A stretch of DNA of 64,000 nt from Pseudomonas sp. QTF5 (lineage in GTDB: Bacteria; Pseudomonadota; Gammaproteobacteria; Pseudomonadales; Pseudomonadaceae). The first letter of the stretch is position 1. Every line of letters begins with the position of its first letter. The translations under genes were made by a program, and so were the position numbers. The DNA is taken from positions 117,956 to 181,955 of the forward strand of contig NZ_AZRW02000010.1 of the NCBI RefSeq assembly GCF_000512695.2, read 5' to 3'. Shown piece after piece: positions 17,378-26,463 of this stretch. The notes under the pieces are model-generated. The model made no database searches and had not been told where the DNA came from. It saw nothing but the letters and a program-made list of their open reading frames with translations.

Positions 17378-18522
17378 AACGCGCTGCGGAAAATCTCCTC
17401 GATCTGCCGCTGATCCGCCGGCCGTGGATTGGTCAGTCCGCAGGCGTCTTTCAGGGCATTGCTGGCAAGCACCGGGATGTCGTTGAGCCTGGCACCGAGC
17501 TCTCGTAAACCGGCGGGGATTTCCACGTCCCTGGCCAGGTTGCGAATGGCCGCGATCGCTGCCTGCGCGCCCTCCTCCGGGCTGAACCCGCGAATGTCGG
17601 CGCCCATCGCGCGGGCAACATCGGTTAGGCGGTCAGCGCAGACCAGCGCGTTGAAACTTTGCACATGAGGCAGCAGCACCGCATTGCACACGCCATGAGG
17701 CAAGTCGTAGAACCCGCCCAACTGATGAGCCATCGCATGGACATAACCCAAGGATGCATTGTTGAACGCCATACCAGCGAGGAACTGCGCGTAAGCCATG
17801 TTTTCCCGCGCGATCATGTCACTGCCCTCGCGTACGGCCAGGCGCAAGTTATTGCTGATCAAGGTGATGGCTTTCAGTGCACAGGCATCGGTAATCGGAT
17901 TGGCCGCCGTGGAGACGTAGGCTTCGATGGCGTGGGTCAGTGCGTCCATGCCGGTGGCGGCAGTCAGGCCCTTGGGCATGGCGACCATCAGCGCCGGATC
18001 GTTGACTGACAGCAGCGGCGTGACGTTGCGATCGACGATGGCCATTTTCACGTGACGGGATTCGTCGGTGATGATGCAAAAACGGGTCATCTCGCTGGCA
18101 GTGCCGGCGGTGGTGTTGATCGCGATCAGCGGCAATTGCGGTTTGGTTGACTGATCGACACCTTCGTAGTCACGAATCGTCCCACCGTTCGTGGCGCACA
18201 AGGCGATGCCCTTGGCGCAGTCGTGAGGCGAACCGCCGCCCAGCGATACCACGAAATCACAGCGACTTTCCTTGAGCAGGCCCAGGCCAAGTTCGACGTT
18301 GGCAATGCTCGGATTCGGCTTGGCGCCGTCGAAGATCACCGAGTCGATGTCCTGGATCGCCAGTTTCCCGGCAATCATCGTCGCCACGCCAGCCTTGGCC
18401 AACCCGGTGTCGGTGACGATCAGCGCCTTGCGAAAACCATACTTGCGAATGGCGTCCATGGCTTCGTCGAGGCAGCCGGTGCCCATGATGTTGACGGCGG
18501 GGATGAAAAACGTACTGCTCAT
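17374..18522 (-). CDS. Iron-containing alcohol dehydrogenase
   Basis: 382 residues of the group III, Fe-dependent NAD(P) alcohol dehydrogenase family. Nucleotide binding is shown by [18 protein letters not shown] and by [14 protein letters not shown]. Metal ligands lie in [12 protein letters not shown] and in [16 protein letters not shown]. The closest pattern I recall is YiaY/ErcA of enteric bacteria and Pseudomonas ethanol metabolism. The start has GGAG 7 bases upstream. Single gene. Confidence 0.92.
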   Translation of the reverse strand: MSSTFFIPAVNIMGTGCLDEAMDAIRKYGFRKALIVTDTGLAKAGVATMIAGKLAIQDIDSVIFDGAKPNPSIANVELGLGLLKESRCDFVVSLGGGSPHDCAKGIALCATNGGTIRDYEGVDQSTKPQLPLIAINTTAGTASEMTRFCIITDESRHVKMAIVDRNVTPLLSVNDPALMVAMPKGLTAATGMDALTHAIEAYVSTAANPITDACALKAITLISNNLRLAVREGSDMIARENMAYAQFLAGMAFNNASLGYVHAMAHQLGGFYDLPHGVCNAVLLPHVQSFNALVCADRLTDVARAMGADIRGFSPEEGAQAAIAAIRNLARDVEIPAGLRELGARLNDIPVLASNALKDACGLTNPRPADQRQIEEIFRSAF

Positions 18523-18679
18523 GCGCGAGTCTCCTGGCTGAAACCGAAATCGGCAACGCTGATTTGGCGGAAGCGCACAGAATCGACCGATCAGTCACGC
18601 CGTATGTTGATCTGGCTCAACGACCAGGCATGATAAAGTCGCCGTCCATCAGACCTTTTGCTTTGAGACTTTGATCGCA

Positions 18680-19699
18680 ATGACCGATTTCCAGGATGTC
18701 GATGCCCAACTTGAAGACTGGAACGCCTTGCGCACCACCGCCTCTTTCGGCGGCCTGCTGGTGGGTAACGGCGCCAGTCGTGCGGTATGGGACGACTTCG
18801 GCTATGACTCGCTGTTCGAAGACGCCCGCACCGTCGAAGAAAAGCCTCTGAGCCAATCCGAATTGAGCGTGTTCGACGCGATGCAGACGCGCAGTTTCGA
18901 ACAAGTGCTTGGGGCGCTGAAAACCACCAGCCGGGTCAACAAGGCGTTGGCCGTCAGCTCCGCCGCACCGCGCAATCGCTATTACGCGATCAAGGAAGCG
19001 CTGATCAATACCGTGCATGCGGTGCATATTCCTTGGCGGTTGGTGGTGCCCTCGACGCTGGCGACGATCAATCAGGAACTGGGCAGCTATCGAACGGTGT
19101 TCACCACCAATTACGACTTGCTCAATTACTGGGCGATCCAGCACCGGCCTGACGTCATTACCGATCTGTTCCAGGGCACCGAGCCGCGCTTTGATCTGAG
19201 CCTCACCGCGACAGACAAAACCCGGCTGTTGTACCTGCACGGCGGCCTGCATCTGGTGCGCAATCAGGACGGCACGGCGCGTAAGTTGATGTCGACCGAG
19301 GGCACGTTGCTGGGCAGTTTCGCCATCAACAATACGATCAAGACCCTCGACGACGTGCCGCTATTCGTCAATGAAGGCCCGACCCAGGACAAGCTCAAGA
19401 CCATTCGCAGCTCGGATTACCTGTCGTTCTGCTACGACCAGTTACTGGACCATGGCGATGGGCTGTGCATCTTCGGGCATGCTCTTGGCGAGCAGGACAG
19501 TCACATCATTCATGCATTGCGCCAAGCGAAGCCGAAGACCGCGGCGATCTCGATTTACCCGCGCAGCAAGGCGTTCATCCAGCATCAGAAGCGGCATTAC
19601 GCGAAGGTGTTTGAGGGGACGGGAGTGGAGCTGCGGTTTTTTGATTCGAAGACTCATGCGCTCGGTAGTCCCAAGCTGACCGTACCGGTCGAGGTTTAG
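18680..19699 (+). CDS. DUF4917 protein with SIR2-like NAD-binding fold
   Basis: 339 residues. Motifs in order: LLVGNGAS (about residue 28), FTTNYDLLNY (about 152), LLYLHGGLHL (about 186) and LCIFGHALGEQDSHII (about 268). This series (GxGxS, TTNYD, HG, GxSxxD) is the layout of SIR2-like NAD-consuming domains, as in several phage-defence proteins. DUF4917 itself has no assigned function that I know. The first ATG at 18680 is used, since the TTG at 18671 is less likely; the ribosome binding site is weak. It stands alone, with no TIR, helicase or nuclease partner nearby. Confidence 0.8.
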   Translation: MTDFQDVDAQLEDWNALRTTASFGGLLVGNGASRAVWDDFGYDSLFEDARTVEEKPLSQSELSVFDAMQTRSFEQVLGALKTTSRVNKALAVSSAAPRNRYYAIKEALINTVHAVHIPWRLVVPSTLATINQELGSYRTVFTTNYDLLNYWAIQHRPDVITDLFQGTEPRFDLSLTATDKTRLLYLHGGLHLVRNQDGTARKLMSTEGTLLGSFAINNTIKTLDDVPLFVNEGPTQDKLKTIRSSDYLSFCYDQLLDHGDGLCIFGHALGEQDSHIIHALRQAKPKTAAISIYPRSKAFIQHQKRHYAKVFEGTGVELRFFDSKTHALGSPKLTVPVEV

Positions 19700-19717
19700 C
19701 GGCGCCGAGGTCGGCCC

Positions 19718-19741
19718 TTTCGCGGGCAAGCCCGCTCCCAC
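19718..19741. repeat. Single REP unit
   Basis: One arm, TTTCGCGGGCAAGCCCGCTC followed by CCAC, 18 bases after the DUF4917 gene, with no near partner of the same type. Confidence 0.85.
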
Positions 19742-19769
19742 AGGGTTTTGTGAACGCCGCCAAACTAAT

Positions 19770-19887
19770 GTGGGAGCGGCGGTGCGACGATTCGACTTGC
19801 TCGCGAAGGGGGCTTAATATTCAACGTAGATGCTGAATGTCAGACCGCTTTCGCGAGCAAGTCGAATCGTCGCACCGCCGCTCCCAC
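19770..19887. repeat. Long-arm REP pair
   Basis: Two perfectly complementary 38-base arms (19770-19807 and 19850-19887). Each starts like the common REP (GTGGGAGCGG), then has CGGTGCGACGATTCGA in place of the GGC part before CTTGCTCGCGAA. The arms are about 15 bases longer than the normal unit. Confidence 0.92.
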
Positions 19888-19921
19888 ACTGGATGTGTAT
19901 TGGGCTTATCAAGCGGTGTGT

Positions 19922-20266
19922 TTAGAGCACCGGCAAGGTCTTGTCCTTGATCACCGTGGTCGGGCCGTTGGCCTTGACGCTGGCGATGCCTTTATCTCTC
20001 GCGGCATCCGATGAGTAGGATTCGCTGCTGCCGATGATCTGATGGTTGGCAGCCTTGAGGTTGAAGTAAGGATGACCGTCCTTGGTGGTTTTTTTCTCGT
20101 AGCGTTCGTCCAGCGGGCTGTTGGCCTGAACCGAGGCGATACCGCCATCGGCCGCACCGCGCGTGGTGTACAGCTCGCTGGTCAGAATGGTTTCGGCATT
20201 GGCCGCTTTCAATACAAACTTGAATTGACCGTTGCCGGTTTTGCTCACTTCGTACCATCCAGACAT
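19922..20266 (-). CDS. YegP-type DUF1508 protein
   Basis: 114 residues made of two DUF1508 repeats of about 50 residues: GWYEVSKTGNGQFKFVLKAA with ILTSELY, then YEKKTTKDGHPYFNLKAAN with IIGSSESY. Each is followed by a short IASVxANxP helix end. Members are small soluble proteins of unknown role, often induced in stationary phase. AAGGAG lies 9 bases before the ATG at 20266; the longer frame to 20317 has no such site. Confidence 0.9.
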   Translation of the reverse strand: MSGWYEVSKTGNGQFKFVLKAANAETILTSELYTTRGAADGGIASVQANSPLDERYEKKTTKDGHPYFNLKAANHQIIGSSESYSSDAARDKGIASVKANGPTTVIKDKTLPVL

Positions 20267-20347
20267 GCTTTTACTCCTTGGTGATTGAGAGGTTTCGCGC
20301 TTCAGAGTAAAGACCAAGTCAGGATTTCTGTCGCCTCTACCGGCCCC

Positions 20348-20428
20348 TTCGCGGGCAAGCCCGCTCCCACATTAGACCGCATCCTTCTGAACAACTCGGT
20401 CAACTGTGGGAGCGGGCTTGCTCGCGAA
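20348..20428. repeat. REP pair, inside-out orientation
   Basis: First arm TTCGCGGGCAAGCCCGCTC (20348-20370), second arm GTGGGAGCGGGCTTGCTCGC (20406-20428). The flanks ACCGGCC and GGCCGGT extend the complementarity. Confidence 0.92.
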
Positions 20429-20457
20429 GAGGCCGGTAAGGTCTAAACAAAACCGCC

Positions 20458-20763
20458 CTATTTCACCGCAGCCCGCACCACCGATAACTCAGGTGTCTGC
20501 ACCCGTCGCTGGCTCAGATAGCGCATGCAGCTGACCCGCAAGAACGAGGCAAAATTCACCACTTCGCCGCGGTAGTCCATCACCTCTTCATACAGCTTGG
20601 CGATCAACTGATTGGTGGTCATGCCGTCGACCTCGGCGATTTCGCTGAGAATGTCCCAGAACTGATTCTCCAGCCGCAGGGTAGTCACCACCCCGCAGAT
20701 GCGCAGCGAGCGGGAGCGCGATTCGTAGAGAATCGGATCGGCCTTGACGTAGAGCTCGCACAT
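20458..20763 (-). CDS. Ribbon-helix-helix domain protein
   Basis: 101 residues. The region TTLRLENQFWDILSEIAEVD followed by GMTTNQLIAKLYEEV is the arc-like ribbon-helix-helix pattern of the RHH_4 family, so DNA binding is likely. GAGGGA is 6 bases before the ATG. It follows the PfpI gene by 13 bases on the same strand and is probably cotranscribed. Its target is unknown. Confidence 0.82.
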   Translation of the reverse strand: MCELYVKADPILYESRSRSLRICGVVTTLRLENQFWDILSEIAEVDGMTTNQLIAKLYEEVMDYRGEVVNFASFLRVSCMRYLSQRRVQTPELSVVRAAVK

Positions 20764-20776
20764 GGACAGTCCCTCG

Positions 20777-21358
20777 TTACAGCGTGATTTTGGTGCCCAG
20801 CAACCCGAGGAAACCGGCCAGCCAGCTCGGGTGCGCCGGCCAGGCCGGGGCAGTGGCCAGATTGCCTTGAACGTGACCTTGCGTCACCGGAATATCGATG
20901 AACGTGCCACCGGCCAGACGCACTTCCGGGGCACATGCCGGGTAGGCGCTGCACTCACGACCTTCAAGAATGCCCGCCGCGGCCAACAGTTGCGCACCGT
21001 GACACACGGCAGCGATCGGTTTGCCGGCCTTGTCGAAGGCTCGCACCAGGTCCAGGACTTTTTCGTTCAGGCGCAGGTACTCCGGCGCACGACCACCCGG
21101 CACCAGCAGCGCGTCGTAGTCCGCGGCGTCTACCTTGGCGAAATCGAAGTTCAGGGCAAACAGGTGGCCGGGTTTTTCGCTGTAGGTCTGGTCGCCTTCG
21201 AAGTCATGGATCGCTGTGCGCACGGTCTGGCCGGCGGTTTTGTCCGGGCAAACGGCATGCACCGTGTGGCCGACCATCAGCAGCGCCTGGAACGGCACCA
21301 TCACTTCGTAGTCTTCGACGTAATCGCCGACCAGCATCAGAATTTTTTTAGCTGCCAT
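20777..21358 (-). CDS. DJ-1/PfpI family protein
   Basis: 193 residues. The nucleophile elbow is [10 protein letters not shown] with Cys119-His120, and Glu15 (DYVEDYE) is the conserved acidic partner. Members act as glyoxalase/deglycase, amidase-like or chaperone proteins; which one applies cannot be read from sequence. The N terminus is [12 protein letters not shown]. It heads a two-gene operon with the RHH protein. Confidence 0.9.
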   Translation of the reverse strand: MAAKKILMLVGDYVEDYEVMVPFQALLMVGHTVHAVCPDKTAGQTVRTAIHDFEGDQTYSEKPGHLFALNFDFAKVDAADYDALLVPGGRAPEYLRLNEKVLDLVRAFDKAGKPIAAVCHGAQLLAAAGILEGRECSAYPACAPEVRLAGGTFIDIPVTQGHVQGNLATAPAWPAHPSWLAGFLGLLGTKITL

Positions 21359-21708
21359 GGGGAAGACTCCTCTGGAAAATGCGTGGGCATGCAGGAGTAT
21401 TCAAGGTAGTCCTTAATCTGCATGGCAGGTAATAACCGACTACTACGCACACCACAGCTTGGATTTGGCTTTTGTGGCGAGGGAGCTTGCTCCCGATGGG
21501 TTGCGAAGCGGCCCCCTGCATTTTTTCCAGTCATATCGTGCAAGCAGGTCTTGCGACTGCTGCGCAGCCGAACGGGAGCAAGCTCCCTCGCCACAGGGAC
21601 CGCGCTTAACTGTACGGATAACTCTGCGCCTATCTGTAACAGAGCAGCGCCTGCGGTTTATGGCTAGATAAAGAAACTTCCCGCCATCCTGAATTCTGGT
21701 CACCCATC
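21359..21708. other. Intergenic region with REP-type pair
   Basis: Holds the repeat 21473-21595 and the divergent promoters of the PfpI operon and the DMT exporter. No gene is supported. Confidence 0.6.
21473..21595. repeat. Repeat pair of the second family (TGTGGCGAGGGAGC)
   Basis: Inverted outer arms TGTGGCGAGGGAGCTTGCTC and GAGCAAGCTCCCTCGCCACA enclose less conserved inner arms with GGTTGCGAAGCGGCC-like sequence. This family is distinct from the GTGGGAGCGGG type. Confidence 0.92.
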
Positions 21709-22629
21709 ATGTCCTCGCGCGAAAACACCGGCATGGCCCTCGGCCTGCTCGGCGTCGTTATCTTCAGCCTGACCCTGCCCTTCACACGGATCGTCGTGCA
21801 GGAACTTCATCCCCTGCTCAACGGCCTCGGCCGGGCGCTGTTCGCGGCGATTCCGGCAGCGCTTTTATTGCTGTGGCACCGGGAAAAATGGCCCACGTGG
21901 AAACAGGTCAAAGGCCTGACGCTGGTGATCGCCGGGGTCATCCTTGGTTTCCCGGTGCTGTCGGCCTGGGCCATGCAGACATTGCCCGCCTCCCACGGCG
22001 CACTGGTCAACGGCTTGCAACCGCTGTGCGTGGCGCTATACGCCGCGTGGCTGTCCCATGAGCGTCCGTCGAAAGCCTTCTGGGCCTGCGCAGCGTTGGG
22101 CAGCGCGTTGGTACTCGGTTATGCACTGATCAGCGGCGCCGGCAGTATTCAGGCCGGTGATTTGCTGATGCTCGGCGCGATTGCCGTGGGTGGGTTGGGT
22201 TATGCCGAAGGCGGCCGGTTGGCCAGGGAGATGGGTGGCTGGCAGGTGATCTGCTGGGCGCTGGTGCTGTCGACACCGCTGCTGATCGGGCCGGTGCTGT
22301 ACCTGTCGCTGCAACATCAGGGCGAGATTTCGGCCAAAACCTGGTGGGCCTTCGGTTACGTCTCGCTGTTTTCGCAATTCATTGGGTTCTTTGCCTGGTA
22401 CGCCGGGCTGGCCATGGGCGGCATTGCCCGGGTCAGCCAGATCCAGTTGCTGCAGATCTTCTTCACGATCGCGTTTTCGGCGTTGTTCTTCGGTGAGCAC
22501 GTCGAGCCGATTACCTGGCTGTTTGCGGCCGGGGTGATCGTGACGGTGATGCTGGGGCGCAAGACGGCGGTGAAGCCCCCTGTGGGAGCGGGTTTGCTCG
22601 CGAAGGCCTCATCACATTCAACATCTTAG
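21709..22629 (+). CDS. EamA/DMT family exporter with REP-derived C terminus
   Basis: 306 residues with ten membrane helices in two EamA repeats (FSLTLPFTRIVVQELHP; then IARVSQIQLLQIFFTIAFS). Family members export metabolites or amino acids. The normal end would fall near VIVTVMLGRKTA (about residue 290). The last residues, [16 protein letters not shown], are coded by the REP unit starting at 22582, and the stop TAG (22627-22629) lies in the spacer of the REP pair. Confidence 0.88.
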   Translation: MSSRENTGMALGLLGVVIFSLTLPFTRIVVQELHPLLNGLGRALFAAIPAALLLLWHREKWPTWKQVKGLTLVIAGVILGFPVLSAWAMQTLPASHGALVNGLQPLCVALYAAWLSHERPSKAFWACAALGSALVLGYALISGAGSIQAGDLLMLGAIAVGGLGYAEGGRLAREMGGWQVICWALVLSTPLLIGPVLYLSLQHQGEISAKTWWAFGYVSLFSQFIGFFAWYAGLAMGGIARVSQIQLLQIFFTIAFSALFFGEHVEPITWLFAAGVIVTVMLGRKTAVKPPVGAGLLAKASSHSTS

Positions 22630-22669
22630 TTGGCTGCCAGTCCGCCTTCGCGAGCAAGCCCGCTCCCAC
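22582..22669. repeat. REP pair overlapping the end of the EamA gene
   Basis: GTGGGAGCGGGTTTGCTCGC (one base changed from the usual unit) and the inverted unit ending at 22669. The left unit is inside the coding region of the upstream gene; the right unit ends 4 bases before the stop of the convergent gene. Confidence 0.95.
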
Positions 22670-22673
22670 AGGA

Positions 22674-23888
22674 TCAGAGGTAACCGTCAGCCCGCAACAG
22701 GGTTTCCAGGCAATGTTCGCTGATGTGGTAGAAATCCTTCAGTTCCTGAATCTTCACCAACAGCTGAGCCGGGTCCACCGGCTCGGCGCGTTTGACCGCC
22801 AGGATCATCTTGTTCTTGTTGGTGTGGTCCAGCGAGATGAACTCAAAGACCTTGGTCTCGTAACCACAGGCTTCCAGAAACAACGCACGCAAACTGTCAG
22901 TGACCATTTCCGCCTGCTGGCCCAGGTGCAGGCCGTATTGCAACATCGGCTTGAGCAGCGCCGGGCTCTGGATCTGCAGGCGGATCTGCTTGTGGCAGCA
23001 CGGCGAGCACATGATGATCGAAGCGCCGGAACGGATACCGGTGTGAATCGCATAGTCGGTGGCGATGTCGCAGGCATGCAACGCGATCATCACGTCCAGC
23101 TCGCTCGGCGCGACGCTGCGCACATCACCGCATTTGAATACCAGCCCCGGATGCTCCAGCTTGGCCGCCGCGCTGTTGCACAGGTTGACCATGTCTTCGC
23201 GCAGCTCGACGCCGGTCACCTCGCCTTCGGCCTTCAACGTGTTGCGCAGGTAGTCGTGGATCGCGAACGTCAGGTAGCCCTTGCCCGAGCCGAAATCCGC
23301 CACCCGCACCGGTTTGTCCAGCGCCAGCGGCGATGTGGTCAGCGCATGGCTGAAGACTTCGATGAACTTGTTGATCTGTTTCCACTTGCGCGACATCGCC
23401 GGGATCAGTTCATGCTGCGCATTGGTCACGCCAAGGTCTTTGAGAAACGGCCGGCTCAGGTCGAGGAAACGGTTCTTCTCGCGGTTGTGCTCGGCGGACG
23501 GCACTTCGCGCAATTGCTGAGGTTTGCTCTTGAACAGCGAAGACTTGCCCTTTTTGCTGTATTCGAGCTGGGCTTCGTCGGTCAATGACAGCAAATGCGC
23601 ATTTTTGAACGATGCGGGCAACAGCGCAGCAATGGTCGCCACGCCTTCCGCAAGCGGCAGGTTCTTGGTGATGTCGCGGGTCTTGTAGCGATAGACGAAG
23701 GACAGGCATGGCTGATCCTTGACCGTCAGTTGCTTGATGATCAGCCGCTGCAAATCCGCTTCGCCACCGACGTACTTGGCCAGCACCAGTTTGATGAAGG
23801 CGTTCTGATCGAGGCTGGTTTGCAGCAGGTCGATGAACTGGGCGTGATGATCCGGCGCGAGGCTGGCGGGAGTGGCGGTGACAGACAT
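22674..23888 (-). CDS. SAM-dependent methyltransferase, GSTCD-like
   Basis: 404 residues. The SAM-binding motif is VADFGSGKGYLTFAIHDYL at about 193-211, with VTGVELREDM as the ribose-binding acidic loop. Motif IMCSPCCHKQI and IALHACDIATDYAI match the methyltransferase part of GSTCD-like proteins, whose substrate is unknown (RNA is a common guess). The N-terminal 150 residues form a separate domain. The start at 23888 has no strong ribosome binding site visible. Confidence 0.82.
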   Translation of the reverse strand: MSVTATPASLAPDHHAQFIDLLQTSLDQNAFIKLVLAKYVGGEADLQRLIIKQLTVKDQPCLSFVYRYKTRDITKNLPLAEGVATIAALLPASFKNAHLLSLTDEAQLEYSKKGKSSLFKSKPQQLREVPSAEHNREKNRFLDLSRPFLKDLGVTNAQHELIPAMSRKWKQINKFIEVFSHALTTSPLALDKPVRVADFGSGKGYLTFAIHDYLRNTLKAEGEVTGVELREDMVNLCNSAAAKLEHPGLVFKCGDVRSVAPSELDVMIALHACDIATDYAIHTGIRSGASIIMCSPCCHKQIRLQIQSPALLKPMLQYGLHLGQQAEMVTDSLRALFLEACGYETKVFEFISLDHTNKNKMILAVKRAEPVDPAQLLVKIQELKDFYHISEHCLETLLRADGYL

Positions 23889-23987
23889 GGGAAAAAACGG
23901 CCTCGGGCGGTGCGGATCGGGGAATGACGGGTATTTTAGGGGGGATGGAGTTCAGGAACACTGTTATTTGCCAAACGGCAAATATTC

Positions 23988-24119
23988 TGTGGCGAGGGAG
24001 CTTGCTCCCGCTCGGCTGCGCAGCAGTCGCAAAGTAGACAACGAGGTTTATCTGATGGAGTGCGTTTACCGATTTTGGGGCCGCTTCGCGGCCCAGCGGG
24101 AGCAAGCTCCCTCGCCACA
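23988..24119. repeat. Repeat pair of the second family (TGTGGCGAGGGAGC)
   Basis: Outer arms TGTGGCGAGGGAGCTTGCTC and the inverted GAGCAAGCTCCCTCGCCACA, with inner GGCTGCGCAGCAG and GGGGCCGCTTCGCGGCCC segments. It fills most of the space between the methyltransferase and TPM genes. Confidence 0.93.
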
Positions 24120-24158
24120 AAAGCACCTCAAACAAAGCACCTCAGGTTGAAAATGGCG

Positions 24159-24776
24159 TCAGCTCAACACCACCAACCGATTCGGCAATTCATTCCTCAC
24201 ATGGGTCACTGGCACATGCACTTTGAGCAACTCTCCGCATGACTCGATGCACGTCACGAACCCCTGCAACGTCTGCCCCTGTTTCACCTGCTGCGTAAAC
24301 GCCACCACAATCGCGTCCCAGTTCTTGTTGTCCAGCCGTTTGGAAATCCCTTCATCCACCAGAATCTCCACGTAGCGCTCGGCCTCGGAGACAAAAATAA
24401 GCATGCCGGTGCTACCCACGGTGTGGTGCAGGTTTTGCTCCAGGAACTGCCGGCGCGCCAGGTTTGACGCGCGCCAGTGACGAACCGTGCGCGGGATCAG
24501 GCGCGTGGTGACTTTCGGAATCCGGAACACCAGGCATAACACGATGAAACTGAGCCATTGCACCAGCAACAGACTGTGCATGGTCAGCCAGCCCGTGAGG
24601 TAATGCACGATCCCCGGCACCACCAGCGCCAGCAGACTGGCCCAGAGCAACGGGATATACGCGTAATCGTCGGCGCGGGCCGCCAGCACCGTTACCAGTT
24701 CGGCGTCGGTATCGCGCTCGACCCGGGCAATCGCCTCGGCGACTTTGCGTTGTTCGTGTTCAGTCAGTAATGCCAT
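24159..24776 (-). CDS. TPM domain membrane protein
   Basis: 205 residues. An N-terminal helix (EHEQRKVAEAIARVERDTDAE) leads to two membrane helices at about 40-85. A TPM (YgcG-type) domain follows with GSTGMLIFVSEAERYVEILVDEGI. In this family the domain binds metal or acts in phosphatase-like or envelope roles. It is the last gene of the lemA-ygcG-like-TPM group, 45 bases after the second gene. Confidence 0.85.
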   Translation of the reverse strand: MALLTEHEQRKVAEAIARVERDTDAELVTVLAARADDYAYIPLLWASLLALVVPGIVHYLTGWLTMHSLLLVQWLSFIVLCLVFRIPKVTTRLIPRTVRHWRASNLARRQFLEQNLHHTVGSTGMLIFVSEAERYVEILVDEGISKRLDNKNWDAIVVAFTQQVKQGQTLQGFVTCIESCGELLKVHVPVTHVRNELPNRLVVLS

Positions 24777-24821
24777 GTTTATGAATGCCTGCTCGCTATT
24801 GTTGTTTTACCTGCAGTGTTA

Positions 24822-25571
24822 TCACCAGCCGCCCGACGAACCGCCGCCCCCAAAACTGCCCCCGCCGCCGCTGAAGCCCCCGCCGCCACCGCCGCCAAAA
24901 CCTCCACCACCGAAACCGCCTCCCGAGCCGCCACGGCCTCCTCCGTTTGGCAGAATACCGAACATCTGGCCGATGAATATCGTCAGGATAAACAGCAACA
25001 CCAGGAACACGAATAACCCCGGATGTCGCCCAACGAAATCACTGTCCTGATCACCGCCCGATTCATACACCGTCGACGGCTCGTCCAGCGGATTGCCGCC
25101 CAGCACCACCAGCATCGCCGCGACGCCATCGCTGATGCCTTTGCTGAAGTTGCCTGCCTTGAACGCGGGCGTGATCACCTGATGGATGATCACCGAACTC
25201 TGCGCGTCGGTCAGGCGATCTTCCAGGCCGTAACCGACTTCGATCCGCAGTTTGCGCTCGTCACGCGCGACGATCAGTAACGCGCCGTTGTTCTTGTCCT
25301 TCTGGCCGATACCCCAGTAGCGTCCCAGCTGATAACCGAAATCCGCGATGTCGGTGCCTTGCAAGTCCGGCAATGTGACCACCACCAACTGCTCGCCGGT
25401 GGTTTTTTCATGGGCGTTGAGCTGTTGCGTCAGTTGCTCGCGCACCGCAGGCTCGATCATCCGGGCGTTGTCCACCACCCGCCCGGTCAATTCCGGGAAC
25501 TTCAACTCGGCCTGGGCCGTCAGGGCAAACACCCAGAACATCAGCACCAGGCCCACTTTCAACACGCGCAT
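24822..25571 (-). CDS. YgcG-like TPM domain protein with Gly-rich tail
   Basis: 249 residues. Signal peptide (VLKVGLVLMFWVFALTAQA), then the TPM domain (TGRVVDNARMI, GEQLVVVTLPDLQGTDIADF, GLEDRLTDAQSSVIIHQVI), one membrane helix near residue 195-215 and a tail of about 45 residues that is almost only Gly, Ser and Phe. This layout is usual for the family. The start at 25571 has AGGATGAGG upstream; the in-frame ATG at 25583 sits too near that site. Confidence 0.88.
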   Translation of the reverse strand: MRVLKVGLVLMFWVFALTAQAELKFPELTGRVVDNARMIEPAVREQLTQQLNAHEKTTGEQLVVVTLPDLQGTDIADFGYQLGRYWGIGQKDKNNGALLIVARDERKLRIEVGYGLEDRLTDAQSSVIIHQVITPAFKAGNFSKGISDGVAAMLVVLGGNPLDEPSTVYESGGDQDSDFVGRHPGLFVFLVLLFILTIFIGQMFGILPNGGGRGGSGGGFGGGGFGGGGGGGFSGGGGSFGGGGSSGGW

Positions 25572-25614
25572 TGGCAACCTCATCCTTGGTAACGCTTCAC
25601 GCCCGTTCCGGCGC

Positions 25615-26226
25615 TTACTGGAACTTCACTTCAGGCGCTTTCTCGGCACCGGGGCTGGTGGCCTCGAAAGTTTCGCGGATCGGCAAATCGCTGTACATCA
25701 CGGTGTGCCACAAGCGACCGGGAAAGGTGCGAAGCTCGGTATTGTATTTCTGCACCGCCAGGATGAAATCGCGACGCGCCACGGCGATGCGGTTCTCGGT
25801 GCCTTCAAGTTGCGATTGCAGCGCCAGGAAGTTCTGGTTGGCCTTGAGGTCCGGATAACGCTCGGACACCACCATCAACCGACTCAGCGCGCCGGTCAGC
25901 TGATTCTGCGCCTGCTCGTACTGTTTGAGTTTTTCCGGATTGTCCAGCGTGCTGGCATCCACCTGAATCGACGTCGCCTTGGCGCGGGCTTCGATCACCG
26001 CGGTCAGGGTTTCTTGCTCATGTCGGGCATAACCCTTGACGGTTTCCACCAGATTGGGAATCAGGTCAGCGCGACGCTGGTACTGGTTCTGCACCTGGCC
26101 CCAGGCGCCCTTGGCCTGTTCGTCGAGGGTCGGAATAGTGTTGATGCCGCAGCCGGCCAGCAGTGTTGTCAGCAACATCAAGGCTGCAACCTGCAGGCTC
26201 GACCGATAGTGATGTCGTACATTCAT
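25615..26226 (-). CDS. lemA: LemA family lipoprotein
   Basis: 203 residues. The lipobox is TLLAGC near residue 24, and the LemA signature is QVQNQYQRRADLIPNLVETVKGY, followed by long helices rich in Gln and Ala. Function unclear; lemA is regularly linked to ygcG-like genes, as here. GGGAG lies 11 bases before the ATG at 26226, which is preferred over an upstream in-frame start at 26322. It heads the three-gene cluster. Confidence 0.92.
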   Translation of the reverse strand: MNVRHHYRSSLQVAALMLLTTLLAGCGINTIPTLDEQAKGAWGQVQNQYQRRADLIPNLVETVKGYARHEQETLTAVIEARAKATSIQVDASTLDNPEKLKQYEQAQNQLTGALSRLMVVSERYPDLKANQNFLALQSQLEGTENRIAVARRDFILAVQKYNTELRTFPGRLWHTVMYSDLPIRETFEATSPGAEKAPEVKFQ

Positions 26227-26463
26227 CTGGTTGATGCTCCCTTGCACATTCCGTTGATGAAACAACCTGCGAACTCTGAACCCGGCTCTTGGGGCATAAT
26301 CTACGCCGCTACTGGATTGCATCGAGCCAATGGGCTAAAAGATGGCCCGGCACTGACACTCTGCAGAAGTGTGCTGCATTTACCTGAACAACAATAGTCG
26401 CTCCCTAAATTTTGGCTGACCGGCGCGCATTCACTGCCGTTTAGGCTTTTGAGAAAACCATTC

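Noticed and set aside
24822..25050. The GGC-rich stretch as a simple-sequence repeat of unknown kind
   Set aside because: It codes the Gly-rich tail that is usual in YgcG-like TPM proteins.
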